In this document: one piece after another, positions 42,142 to 49,750 of the stretch | How the letters are laid out: each line of letters begins with the position of its first letter | How positions within the stretch are numbered: the stretch's first letter is position 1 | From: WHSW01 sp963767475 | Lineage (GTDB): Bacteria; Actinomycetota; Thermoleophilia; Solirubrobacterales; 70-9 | Reading direction: 5' to 3' | DNA length: 64,000 bases | Assembly (NCBI GenBank): GCA_963767475.1 | Contig: CAVYEI010000005.1 | Coordinates: 310,001-374,000 of the forward strand | Translations under genes and position numbers: made by a program | The notes under the pieces: generated by a model | Database searches by the model: none | What the model was told of the DNA's origin: nothing | The model's input: the letters and a program-made list of their open reading frames with translations, nothing else

Positions 42142-42772
42142 CGTCGTCGGCGCTTCGACAGGTCGTTCCTATGGCGTGCTCGGCGGAGCGTTCAACCCGC
42201 CGCATATCGGTCATCTGGTGCTCGCCCAGGAGGCGGCGTTCCAGCTCGGCCTCGACGAGGTCGTGCTGATGCCGACCGGCGAGGCGCCGCACAAGCGGAT
42301 CGAGCCCGAGCCGGGGGCGGCGGTGCGGCTGGAGATGACGCGGCTCGCGGTCGAAGGCGACGAGCTGCTCACGGCCTCCGACCTCGAGGTGAGCGGCGAG
42401 GGCCCGTCCTACACCTTTCGTACGCTGGAGGAGTTGAGTGCGAAACGGCCCGGCGACGAGATCTTCTTCCTCTTGGGGGCGGATGTCGCGGCGCACCTGG
42501 AGGCGTGGAAACGGCCGCAACGGGTGCTCGAGCTGGCGCGCCTGGGAATTGCCGGGCGCCCGGGAACGACGCTCGACGAGGCCGAGGCGGCGCTGGAGCG
42601 GCTTGGCGCGCTGGACCGTGCCGAGACGATCCGGATGCCGGAGATCGCCGTCTCCTCGACCCGGATCAGGCGGCGGATCGCCGACGGCAGGCCGGTGAGG
42701 TATCTGGTGCCGGAGCCGGTGGCGGAGTTGATCGCCGCCAAGGGGCTCTATCGAGAGCCGGTGCCGGCGTGA
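42119..42772 (+). CDS. nadD: Nicotinate-nucleotide adenylyltransferase
   Basis: Converts nicotinate mononucleotide to deamido-NAD. 217 residues. The nucleotidyl-transferase signature GVLGGAFNPPHIGHLVLAQ is at about 19-37 with the HIGH motif in HIGH; further LMPTGEAPHK and the C-terminal ISxTxIR-type motif EIAVSSTRIRRRI. GTG 42119 overlaps proA and adds ~15 residues before the domain, so the true start could be slightly later. Coupled to rsfS through TGATG. Confidence 0.93.
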   Translation: MTARSGGSVVGASTGRSYGVLGGAFNPPHIGHLVLAQEAAFQLGLDEVVLMPTGEAPHKRIEPEPGAAVRLEMTRLAVEGDELLTASDLEVSGEGPSYTFRTLEELSAKRPGDEIFFLLGADVAAHLEAWKRPQRVLELARLGIAGRPGTTLDEAEAALERLGALDRAETIRMPEIAVSSTRIRRRIADGRPVRYLVPEPVAELIAAKGLYREPVPA

Positions 42773-43236
42773 TGGCGGCGGCCGAGGGCGCTCCGGCGGG
42801 GCGCGAAGCGGCGCTGGCGGAGCGGCGGACGCAGGAGCCCGGCGCGTCGGAGGAGCTGGCGCGCGCGATCGCGGCGATCGTCGACGACAAGAAGGGCGAG
42901 CGGATCGTCGCCGTCGACGTGCGCGAGCTGGTCTCGTACACGGACTACCTGGTGATTGCGACGGCGCGCAACGAGCGCCAGGCGAAGGCGATCGCCGACG
43001 ATCTGCGGCTGCGGCTGAAGCGCGAGCGCGAGCTGTTGCCGGCGCGAGCGGAGGGGGAGACGGAGGCGCGCTGGGTGCTGCTCGACTACCTTGACTGCGT
43101 CGTCCATATCCAGGTGCCGGAGATGCGCGACCGCTACCGGCTCGAGCGCCTCTGGGGCGAGGCGGGCGCGGTTGCGACTGGAGCTCGAGGGCGCCGCCGA
43201 CTGATCGGCCGTGCCTCCGTCCGACGCCGGGCCTAG
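42772..43236 (+). CDS. rsfS: Ribosomal silencing factor RsfS
   Basis: Binds L14 of the 50S subunit and blocks subunit joining in starvation. 154 residues; the core is at about 25-120: ELARAIAAIVDDKKGERIVAVDVRELVSYTDYLVIATARNERQAKAIADDL then WVLLDYLDCVVHIQVPEMRDRYRLERLWG. N-terminal ~24 and C-terminal ~20 residues are extra. nadD-rsfS adjacency is the standard arrangement. ATG 42772 overlaps the nadD stop by one base. Confidence 0.93.
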   Translation: MAAAEGAPAGREAALAERRTQEPGASEELARAIAAIVDDKKGERIVAVDVRELVSYTDYLVIATARNERQAKAIADDLRLRLKRERELLPARAEGETEARWVLLDYLDCVVHIQVPEMRDRYRLERLWGEAGAVATGARGRRRLIGRASVRRRA

Positions 43237-43248
43237 CTTGCGGCGTTG

Positions 43249-44004
43249 ATGGCGTTCAAAAGGTCGCTGTTCGGCTACCGGCGAAGCGAGGTGGATCAGG
43301 CGCTGGCCGCCCGTGAAGCGGCGCTCGCGGAGGGTGCTCGCTCGCTTGCCTGGCACGCGGGGGAGCTGGCCCAGCACCACGCCCGGATCGCGCAGCTGGA
43401 GCTCGTCTGCGACCAGCTCTCCGACCGGGTGGTCGGCCGTGAGCGCGAGCTGGCGGCGCTTCGCCGCCAGCTGGCGACGGCGCACGCGCGGGTGGAGAAG
43501 CTTGCGGTCGTCGGCCCCCAGGCGCGCCGGCAGGCGACGCGGATCCGGCTGCGGGCGCTGCGCGAGGCGGCCGAGCTCTCGGCGCGGTTGGAGGAGCTCA
43601 GCGACGCGCCGACGGCGGCGCGCGGTCGGCTGCTCGACTCGCTTCAGGGCGCGATCGAGCGCTTCAGCGCCGATGACGTTCTCGATCCGACGCCGGCCGA
43701 GAGCAATGGCCATTCGCCCGACGCCGCCGACGGGATCTTCGAGGGCATGGTCGAGGTCGAGGTCGGGCCGCTGGAGGATTTCTCGCAGCTGGTCGGATTC
43801 GAGGACGCCGCGGGCGCGATCGACGCGACCTCGGAGATCTGTGTGCGACGTTTCGCGCGCGGGCGGGCGACGCTGGAGATGCAGCTTGCGGAGCCGGTCG
43901 AGCTGCTGCGCGAGCTCGAGGAGCGGGCGCCGTTCGAGTTCCGGGTCCGGGACCGGCGCTTCGACCGCTTGATCCTGGACGTCGACGTCGCCGACGTCGA
44001 GTAG
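43249..44004 (+). CDS. Coiled-coil protein with a DivIVA-like N-terminal motif
   Basis: 251 residues. Residues 5-17 (RSLFGYRRSEVDQ) match the start of DivIVA/GpsB-type domains, where a Gly-Tyr-x-x-x-x-Val-Asp motif binds curved membrane. Residues ~18-110 are a heptad-rich coiled coil (ALAAREAALAEGARSLAWHA, QLELVCDQLSDRVVGRERELAALRRQL). The C-terminal half (~140-251) is acidic with a beta-type end (FEFRVRDRRFDRLILDVDV) and is not recognised. A role in polar growth or septum placement is inferred only from the motif. TAGCTT lies 9 nt before ATG. Confidence 0.65.
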   Translation: MAFKRSLFGYRRSEVDQALAAREAALAEGARSLAWHAGELAQHHARIAQLELVCDQLSDRVVGRERELAALRRQLATAHARVEKLAVVGPQARRQATRIRLRALREAAELSARLEELSDAPTAARGRLLDSLQGAIERFSADDVLDPTPAESNGHSPDAADGIFEGMVEVEVGPLEDFSQLVGFEDAAGAIDATSEICVRRFARGRATLEMQLAEPVELLRELEERAPFEFRVRDRRFDRLILDVDVADVE

Positions 44005-44043
44005 CGCGAGCGGCCGACCAGCGCCCGGTGGCCGTGGCCGGGC

Positions 44044-44049
44044 TAGGAT
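44044..44049 (+). promoter_or_regulatory. Probable -10 hexamer TAGGAT of the DUF5995 gene
   Basis: TAGGAT ends 9 nt before ATG 44059. It points to that ATG, in the signal-peptide frame, as the true start and so supports the frameshift reading. Confidence 0.4.
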
Positions 44050-44058
44050 CCGGCGACG

Positions 44059-44959
44059 ATGGGTCGGGGACGGGGTCTGTTCGTACTTGTCGTTTTCGTG
44101 GCCGCGCTCGCGGCCGGCGTCGTCGCGCGCGCCGGCGGCGGTGCCCGGGGTGCCGTGGACGGAGTTCCTGCCGGCGCTGCCGAGCCCGTCGCAGACGCAC
44201 CCGAACCGGGTCGGCCACTGCAAGCGGGCGAAGCTCAAGTGCGTGCGGGTGGAGATCCGGCGGATGCGGGCGTTGCAGGAGCGCCTCGGGTGCGACCACA
44301 AGGCGGTGTTCGCGACCACGTATCTGGAGCTGACGCGCACGGCGCGCGACGCGCTGATCGCCGACCCGGGGTTGCTGCAGTGGCCGAAGTGGTTCTTTCG
44401 CGAGGACGCGCTGTTCGCCAGCGTCTACTTCCGCACCGTGCGCGCCTGGGAGCAGGGGAGGGCAGTGCCGGAGGCTTGGAGGATCGCCTTCGAGACCGCC
44501 GAGACGGGTGAGGTGACGGGGGCGCAGGACATGCTGCTGGGGATCAACGCCCACGTGCAGAACGACATGCCGTTCGTGCTCGCGCAGCTCGGGCTGCGGG
44601 ACCGCAAGGGGCGGGCGCGAAAGCCCGACCACGATCTGTTCAACAAGGTGCTCAGCGCCGGCTACGAGCGGGTCGTGTCGGAGGTGGGGGGGAGGTATGA
44701 CTCGACGATGGCGCTGACGAATCCGCCCGGCGTGCCCGTCGACGACGTCGCCGGGTTGGAGATCGTGCGCCAGTGGCGCGAGCAGGTGTGGCGCAACGCC
44801 GAGCGGCTGGTGAACGCGGGCAGCGCCGAGGAGCGGGCGGCGGTGGCGGCTGACATTCAGGCCTATGCGGCGCAGTGGGCAGAGGGGATCGCAGCGACGC
44901 CGTTCCCCGGGGCGAGGGCATCGCGCGACGCGTATTGCCGGCAGCAGCTCGGCGGCTGA
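44059..44959 (+). pseudogene. DUF5995-family secreted protein, frameshifted near 44140
   Basis: ATG 44059 starts a signal peptide (GLFVLVVFVAALAAGVVARA) that ends in frame 1. The body lies in the next frame: PWTEFLPALPSPSQTHPNRV, CDHKAVFATTYLELTRTARD, FREDALFASVYFRTVRAWEQ, LGINAHVQNDMPFVLAQ, ending QQLGG at 44959. The last blocks are the DUF5995 hallmark. One extra base in the G/C-run around 44135-44155 would reconcile the two. Without it, the body would start at TTG 44087 with an ill-fitting N terminus. Function of DUF5995 unknown. Confidence 0.7.
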
Positions 44960-44987
44960 GCCGCGTCTTTTCCGTCCGGTCGGTTTG

Positions 44988-45001
44988 CGAACATGTGTTC
45001 G
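44988..45001 (+). promoter_or_regulatory. LexA-type SOS box on the nuclease start
   Basis: CGAACATGTGTTCG: perfect CGAAC-N4-GTTCG palindrome, the actinobacterial/Gram-positive LexA operator form. It ends on the G of GTG 45001. About 0.06 exact matches would be expected in 64 kb at equal base frequencies. Confidence 0.7.
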
Positions 45002-45693
45002 TGTCAATTCACGACCCGAACCTGAAGGGCAACGTCGCCGAGCTGAAGATCGCCGCCGAGGCAGCGCGGCTCGGGATCCCGGTCCTCCGGCCGATGACTG
45101 AGCACGAGCGCTACGACTTGGTGTTCGAGCTCGACGGTGATTTGAAACGGGTCCAGTGCAAATCGGCGCAGCGAAAAGGGGATGTGGTTCAGGTTCGGTT
45201 CGTCACGAACAGGCGGGGACCGAACGGCTTCATCACCACGAGATACACGGCCGACGAGATCGACGCGATCGCCGCGTACTGCCCGGCGCTCGACGAGTGT
45301 TTCTATTTGCCGATGGCTGAAATCGCGGGTTCGGGCGCGCTCAATTTGCGCCTCGCACCGGCACGAAACGGCCAAAAGGCAGCGCTACACTTCGCCCGCG
45401 ATTATCGCCTCGGGGCTATAGCTCAGCTGGGAGAGCGCCGGTATGGCATACCGGAGGTCGTGGGTTCGAGCCCCACTAGCTCCATTTCCGAGGCCGACTC
45501 GCTGGGAGCCCACGAATTCCGCGAGCGTCTCGGCTGGTACATGGAGCGCGCCGCGGCCGGCGAGAGCTTCCTGATCACCCGGCGCGGCAAGCCCTACGCC
45601 CGCCTCTCACCGCCGCACGCCCAGCTCGACCTGCCGGCGCCCGAACCTGCCGAGGTCGTCCCGATCACGACCGCCAAAGAGCGCAGGGCATGA
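45001..45693 (+). CDS. PD-(D/E)XK nuclease-domain protein reading through a tRNA gene
   Basis: Residues 1-137 resemble the PDDEXK_5 family (group I intron-type endonucleases): NVAELKIAAEAARLGIPVLRP with the helix Glu, YDLVFELDGDLKRVQCKSA with the catalytic Asp and QxK, then a family-typical middle (RFVTNRRG, FITTRYTADEIDAIAAYCP, DECFYLPM). No stop occurs before the tRNA-Ala gene at 45412. The frame crosses all 73 bases (AIAQLGERRYGIPEVVGSSP) and continues into a Phd-like domain, ending at 45693. GTG 45001 is used; GTG 44995 is possible. A LexA-type box overlaps the start. Nuclease activity is inferred from the motif. Confidence 0.65.
   Translation: MSIHDPNLKGNVAELKIAAEAARLGIPVLRPMTEHERYDLVFELDGDLKRVQCKSAQRKGDVVQVRFVTNRRGPNGFITTRYTADEIDAIAAYCPALDECFYLPMAEIAGSGALNLRLAPARNGQKAALHFARDYRLGAIAQLGERRYGIPEVVGSSPTSSISEADSLGAHEFRERLGWYMERAAAGESFLITRRGKPYARLSPPHAQLDLPAPEPAEVVPITTAKERRA
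45412..45484 (+). tRNA. tRNA-Ala (anticodon GGC)
   Basis: 73 nt, no encoded CCA. Acceptor GGGGCTA pairs with TAGCTCC, giving the G3-U70 wobble that identifies tRNA-Ala; discriminator A. D arm GCTC/GAGC, anticodon stem CCGGT/ACCGG with loop ATGGCAT (anticodon GGC, reads GCC), T arm GTGGG-TTCGAGC-CCCAC. It lies wholly inside the open frame 45001-45693. Confidence 0.97.
45460..45693 (+). CDS. Phd/YefM-type antitoxin domain, start inside the tRNA or by read-through
   Basis: From about 45500 the frame reads LGAHEFRERLGWYMERAAAG then ESFLITRRGKPYARLSPP, the prevent-host-death pattern (strand-helix plus GxPxAxL). No ATG, GTG or TTG lies between the tRNA end and the domain. The nearest upstream canonical start is GTG 45460 in the tRNA T arm; ATT 45484 or CTG 45496 are rare alternatives. 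No toxin gene (Doc, RelE, VapC type) follows: the next gene is a hydrolase 19 bp on. Orphan antitoxin or remnant. Confidence 0.55.
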   Translation: MGSSPTSSISEADSLGAHEFRERLGWYMERAAAGESFLITRRGKPYARLSPPHAQLDLPAPEPAEVVPITTAKERRA

Positions 45694-45712
45694 CCCGATA
45701 CGGTTCGCCGCC

Positions 45713-46582
45713 GTGTCGGAGCTGCCTCATGTCGACGGCGTCACCCACCGCTTTATCGACGCCAACGGCCACACCTTCCACCTAGCCGAAGCCGGCCCCG
45801 CCGACGCCGATCCCGTCCTCCTCCTGCATGGCTGGCCGCAGCACTGGTACGAGTGGCGCCACCTGATTCCCGAGCTCGCCGGCCGCCATCGCGTGCTCGC
45901 CCTCGACCTGCGCGGCTTCGGCTGGTCCGACGCCCCGCCGGGCGGCTATCTCAAGGAGCAGATGGCGACCGACGTCCTCGCCGTGCTCGACGCGCTCGGG
46001 ATCGAGCGGGTGAAGCTCGTCGGCCACGACTGGGGCGGCTGGATCGGCTTCCTCGCCTGCCTCCGCGCCCCCGAGCGCTTCGACCGCTTCCTCGCCCTCG
46101 GCATCGCCCACCCCTGGCAGACCGTCGGCGCCGGCTGGCGCCAGCTGCCGCGCTTCTGGTACCAGCAGCCGATTATCTGCCCCGGGCTCGGCTACGCGCT
46201 CCACCGCAGCCGCCTGCTCGTGCGCGCCGCCCTGCGCACCGGCGGTGGCGACCGCTCCACCTTCGACGAGGCGACGGTCGCCTCGTTCGCCGACAACCTC
46301 GCCCAGCCCGCCCGCGCCCGCGCCTGCGTCCTGCTCTACCGCAACTTCGCCCTGCGCGAGCTCCTGCCGCTGATCCGCGGTCGCTACATGTCGACTCGCC
46401 TCCAGGTGCCCACCCGCCTTCTGCTCGGCACCGGCGACCCGGCGATCAGCTCCGCCCTGATCACCGGCTGGGAGCCGCACGCCGACGAGATGTCGGCCGA
46501 GCTCGTCCCCGGCTGCGGGCATTTCATCGCCGACGAGCGACCCGATTTGGTCGCCGGCGAGGCCCGCGCCCTGTTCGCCTGA
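45713..46582 (+). CDS. Alpha/beta hydrolase, epoxide hydrolase/haloalkane dehalogenase-like
   Basis: 289 residues. The oxyanion motif HGWPQHWYEW (about 39-48), LRGFGWSDAP, nucleophile Asp in VGHDWGGWIG (about 104), cap domain ~130-220, and the catalytic His in GCGHFIADERPD near 270. HGWP with an Asp nucleophile points to epoxide hydrolase or dehalogenase rather than an esterase. Substrate cannot be told. TACGGT lies 8 nt before GTG 45713. It is not obviously connected to the antitoxin domain upstream. Confidence 0.87.
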   Translation: MSELPHVDGVTHRFIDANGHTFHLAEAGPADADPVLLLHGWPQHWYEWRHLIPELAGRHRVLALDLRGFGWSDAPPGGYLKEQMATDVLAVLDALGIERVKLVGHDWGGWIGFLACLRAPERFDRFLALGIAHPWQTVGAGWRQLPRFWYQQPIICPGLGYALHRSRLLVRAALRTGGGDRSTFDEATVASFADNLAQPARARACVLLYRNFALRELLPLIRGRYMSTRLQVPTRLLLGTGDPAISSALITGWEPHADEMSAELVPGCGHFIADERPDLVAGEARALFA

Positions 46583-46678
46583 ACCCCCGAGCGAACCGGC
46601 GCACCGCGCCATCGTCGCGGCTACCCTGCCCGTTCGCAGCTGGAGAGATGCCGCACGGATGAACTCGGGGGAGCACGG

Positions 46679-49048
46679 ATGAGACCACGCATGACCACGT
46701 CCACGCGCGCGTTCACGGTGGCCGCGGCGCTCGCGGGTGCGCTCGCCCTCGCACCCGGCGCCCACGGTGCGATCCCCGGGGTCCCGTCCAGCCACGATGG
46801 CGCCGGCGCCGACCTTCCGTGCACCGTGCAGGCCGGCGCCGACGCCGGCGAGCGCCACTGCTCCGGCATCTTCACCAGCTTCGACGGCGCGCCGATCGAC
46901 GTCAACATCGGCTTCCCGCCCGCTCCCGCCGCCGGCCCCGACGGCGACTTCCCGATCGTCGGCGTCTTTCACGGCTGGGGCGGCTCGAAGGCCTCGCTGA
47001 CCAGCGGCGGCATGCAGGAATGGCTCGACGACGGCTACGCCGTCTTCAGCATGAGCGACCGCGGCTGGGGCAACTCGTGCGGCGGCACGGATCCAAACCG
47101 CCTGCTCCCGGTCTGCGCCGCGGGCTACAACCACCTCATGGACACCCGCTACGAGGTCCGCGACGCCCAGGAGCTGTTCGAGGCGCTCGCCGACCGCGAC
47201 GCGACCGGCGCCGGCGCCAACGAGGGCCTGATCGACGCGCAGGCCATCGCCGCGACCGGCGGCTCCTATGGCGGCGGCATCTCGATGGCGCTGGGCGCGC
47301 TTCGCAACCGCAAGATGATCGGCGGCGAGGATCCGGACCCGGTCGACGGCACCCTCGTCCCCTGGGTCAGCGACGGTGGCAAGCCGATGCAGATCGCCGC
47401 CGTCCAACCCAACATCCCCTGGACCGACATGGCCTACTCGCTGCAGCCCAACGGCGCCACCCTCGACTACGTCGCCGACGCCCCCTACAGCGGCCCCGAC
47501 GGCGACCGCTCGATCGGCGTGCTCAAGCAGTCGTTCACCGCCGGCCTCTACGGCACCGGGCTTGCGGCCAGCAACTACGCCCTCCCGGGCACCGACCCCG
47601 ACGCCGATCTGACCACCTGGTACACGCTCATCAACGCCGGCGAGCCCTACGACTCGAACCCGCTCTCGACCGACATCGTCGACGAGCTCACCCGCCACCA
47701 CTCCTCGTACTACATCGACGACTCGATCGCGCCCGCGCCGATGCTGATCACCAACGGCTGGACCGACGACCTGTTCCCGCCCGACGAGGCGATCCGCTTC
47801 TACAACCGCACCCGCACCACCCACCCCAACACCCCGATCTCGCTGATCTTCAGCGACCACGGCCATCAGCGCGGCCAGAACAAGACGCTCGACACCGCCT
47901 TCCGAAATTCCCAGGCGCACGAGTGGTTCGACCACTACGTCAAGCAGGCCGCGCCCGCGCCCTTCGAGGGCGTCCAGACCCTGACCCAGACCTGCCCCGA
48001 TACCGCCCCCTCGGGCGGCGCCACCGGACCGTTCGACGACCTTGCCACCGACGCCCCGTTCCGCGCCCCGACCTGGAAGGCCCTCGCGCCCGGTGAGGTG
48101 CGCCTCGACTCGGCCGAGGAGCAGACGATCCTCCCCGCCGCCGGCTCGCCGATGGTCGGCCAGGCCTTCGACCCGATCGCCGGTCCCGGCGCCTGCGCGA
48201 CCGCCTCCGGCGCCGACCAGCTCGGCGTCGCCACCTACCGCCTGCCCGCGGCCCCGGCCGGCGGCTACACGCTGATGGGCTCACCCACCGTGGTCGCCGA
48301 GATCGCCGCCACCACCCCGACCTCGCAGGTCGCCGCGCGCCTGCTCGACGTGCAGCCAGGCGGCGACGAGACACTCGTCGCCCGCGGCCTCTACCGCCCC
48401 GGCGACGGACCCGAGCAGGTCTTTCAGCTGCACGCGAACGGCTGGAGGTTCGAGCAGGGCCATGTCGCCAAGCTCGAGCTGCTGCCGGCGGACATCCCCT
48501 ACGGCCGCCCCTCCAACGGCCAGGGCACCGTCACGGTCTCCGACCTCGAGCTGCGCCTGCCGGTGCTCGAAGCGCCCGGCAGCGGCCCGGTCCAGCAACC
48601 GGCGCCGAAGATCCTGCCGCCCGGCTACGAGCTGGCGATCGACTATCTGCCCGGGTCCTCGGGCACCCCGCCGCCCGCCGGCGGCGGACCCGTGCCACCG
48701 GGCGGCGGCGCGAGCCCGCCGGGCGCCGACTGCTCGGCCTCGCCGACCACGGGCAGCGCCAAGAACGACAAGCTCACCGGCAGCGCCGCCGCCGACCTGA
48801 TCCGCGGCCTGCGCGGCGCCGATCGCCTGCGCGGGCTCGCCGGCGACGACTGCCTCTACGCCAACCAGGGTCGCGACCGCGTCGCCGGCGGCAGCGGCGA
48901 CGACCTGATTCGCGGCGGCGCCGGCAACGACCGCCTCAGAGGCGGCCCCGGCGCCGACAGGATCGCCTGCGGCCAGGGCCGCCACGACGTCGCCACCGCG
49001 ACGGCCGAGGACACGGTCAACGGCTGCGAGCGCGTTCGCCGCGCCTGA
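46679..49048 (+). CDS. Secreted CocE/NonD-type hydrolase with C-terminal RTX-like repeats
   Basis: 789 residues. Signal peptide ~1-31. The alpha/beta-hydrolase domain has VFHGWGGSK, the nucleophile Ser196 in TGGSYGGG, a probable Asp in ITNGWTDDLFPP and His in FSDHGHQRG. A beta-sandwich X-Pro dipeptidyl-peptidase C-terminal-like domain follows (~420-620). After a Pro/Gly linker the last ~85 residues carry hemolysin-type repeats (GGSGDDLIRG, GGAGNDRLRG, GGPGADRIAC) and a Cys pair. GGGGGAG precedes ATG. Peptidase or esterase on the cell surface is inferred. Confidence 0.85.
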   Translation: MRPRMTTSTRAFTVAAALAGALALAPGAHGAIPGVPSSHDGAGADLPCTVQAGADAGERHCSGIFTSFDGAPIDVNIGFPPAPAAGPDGDFPIVGVFHGWGGSKASLTSGGMQEWLDDGYAVFSMSDRGWGNSCGGTDPNRLLPVCAAGYNHLMDTRYEVRDAQELFEALADRDATGAGANEGLIDAQAIAATGGSYGGGISMALGALRNRKMIGGEDPDPVDGTLVPWVSDGGKPMQIAAVQPNIPWTDMAYSLQPNGATLDYVADAPYSGPDGDRSIGVLKQSFTAGLYGTGLAASNYALPGTDPDADLTTWYTLINAGEPYDSNPLSTDIVDELTRHHSSYYIDDSIAPAPMLITNGWTDDLFPPDEAIRFYNRTRTTHPNTPISLIFSDHGHQRGQNKTLDTAFRNSQAHEWFDHYVKQAAPAPFEGVQTLTQTCPDTAPSGGATGPFDDLATDAPFRAPTWKALAPGEVRLDSAEEQTILPAAGSPMVGQAFDPIAGPGACATASGADQLGVATYRLPAAPAGGYTLMGSPTVVAEIAATTPTSQVAARLLDVQPGGDETLVARGLYRPGDGPEQVFQLHANGWRFEQGHVAKLELLPADIPYGRPSNGQGTVTVSDLELRLPVLEAPGSGPVQQPAPKILPPGYELAIDYLPGSSGTPPPAGGGPVPPGGGASPPGADCSASPTTGSAKNDKLTGSAAADLIRGLRGADRLRGLAGDDCLYANQGRDRVAGGSGDDLIRGGAGNDRLRGGPGADRIACGQGRHDVATATAEDTVNGCERVRRA

Positions 49049-49069
49049 GCGCCGTTAGCATCGCGCCCG

Positions 49070-49738
49070 ATGAAACAGCTCGCTGACGGCGTCTGGCAGC
49101 TCTCGGGCTTCCCTCCGAACGCGATCAACGTGTTCGTGATCGAAGACGTGCTCATCGACGCCTCGACCCGCTACGCGACCCGTCGCATCATGCGCCAGCT
49201 CGACGGCCACCGGATCTCGGCGCACGCGCTCACCCACGCCCATCCCGATCACCAGGGCGCCAGCCACAACGTCTGCGAGCGGCTCTCGATCCCGTTCTGG
49301 GTCGGCGAGGCCGACGCCGACGCGGCCGAGCAACCGACCCTGATCGCCGAGCGCCAGCCCGATCACTTGATCGCCAAGCTCTTCTACAGAACCTGCACCG
49401 GCCCCGGCCACCCCGTCGACCGCAAGCTCGCCGAGGGCGACCGGGTCGGCGAGTTCGAGGTCCTCCACGTCCCCGGCCACTCCGCCGGACACGTCGCCTT
49501 CTGGCGCCAGTCCGACCGCGTCCTGATCGCCGGCGACGTCCTCAACAGCGCCGATCCGTTCCTCGCCATCCCCGGCCTGCGCGAGCCGAAGGACTTCTTC
49601 ACCCCCGACCCGGCCGAGAACCGCCGCTCCGCGAAGCGGCTCGGCGAGCTCGAGCCGAGGCTCGTGCTGCTCGGCCACGGGCCGCCGTATCGCGATACGA
49701 AGAAGTTCGTCGACTTCTGCGCCGCGCTGCCCGCGTAG
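49070..49738 (+). CDS. Metallo-beta-lactamase fold hydrolase
   Basis: 222 residues. Metal motif HAHPDHQG (about 55-62), second His in VLHVPGHSAGHVAFW, Asp in VLIAGDVLN and terminal His in LVLLGHGPPYRD. This is the glyoxalase II/lactonase-like layout, two-metal type. Substrate unknown. TAGCAT lies 8 nt before ATG. Convergent with the marR-type gene (12-bp gap). Confidence 0.87.
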   Translation: MKQLADGVWQLSGFPPNAINVFVIEDVLIDASTRYATRRIMRQLDGHRISAHALTHAHPDHQGASHNVCERLSIPFWVGEADADAAEQPTLIAERQPDHLIAKLFYRTCTGPGHPVDRKLAEGDRVGEFEVLHVPGHSAGHVAFWRQSDRVLIAGDVLNSADPFLAIPGLREPKDFFTPDPAENRRSAKRLGELEPRLVLLGHGPPYRDTKKFVDFCAALPA

Positions 49739-49750
49739 GACTCGCTGGGC

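Noticed and set aside
44960..45411. Group I intron associated with the PD-(D/E)XK nuclease
   Set aside because: No room or sequence for intron core elements; the tRNA is uninterrupted.
45694..45712. Toxin gene partnering the Phd domain
   Set aside because: Only 19 bp to the next gene, which is an alpha/beta hydrolase; nothing on the other strand looks like a toxin.
45782..47935. 717-codon minus-strand frame opposite two hydrolase genes
   Set aside because: Shadow frame: both plus-strand genes have catalytic motifs and signal sequence, the minus frame has none.
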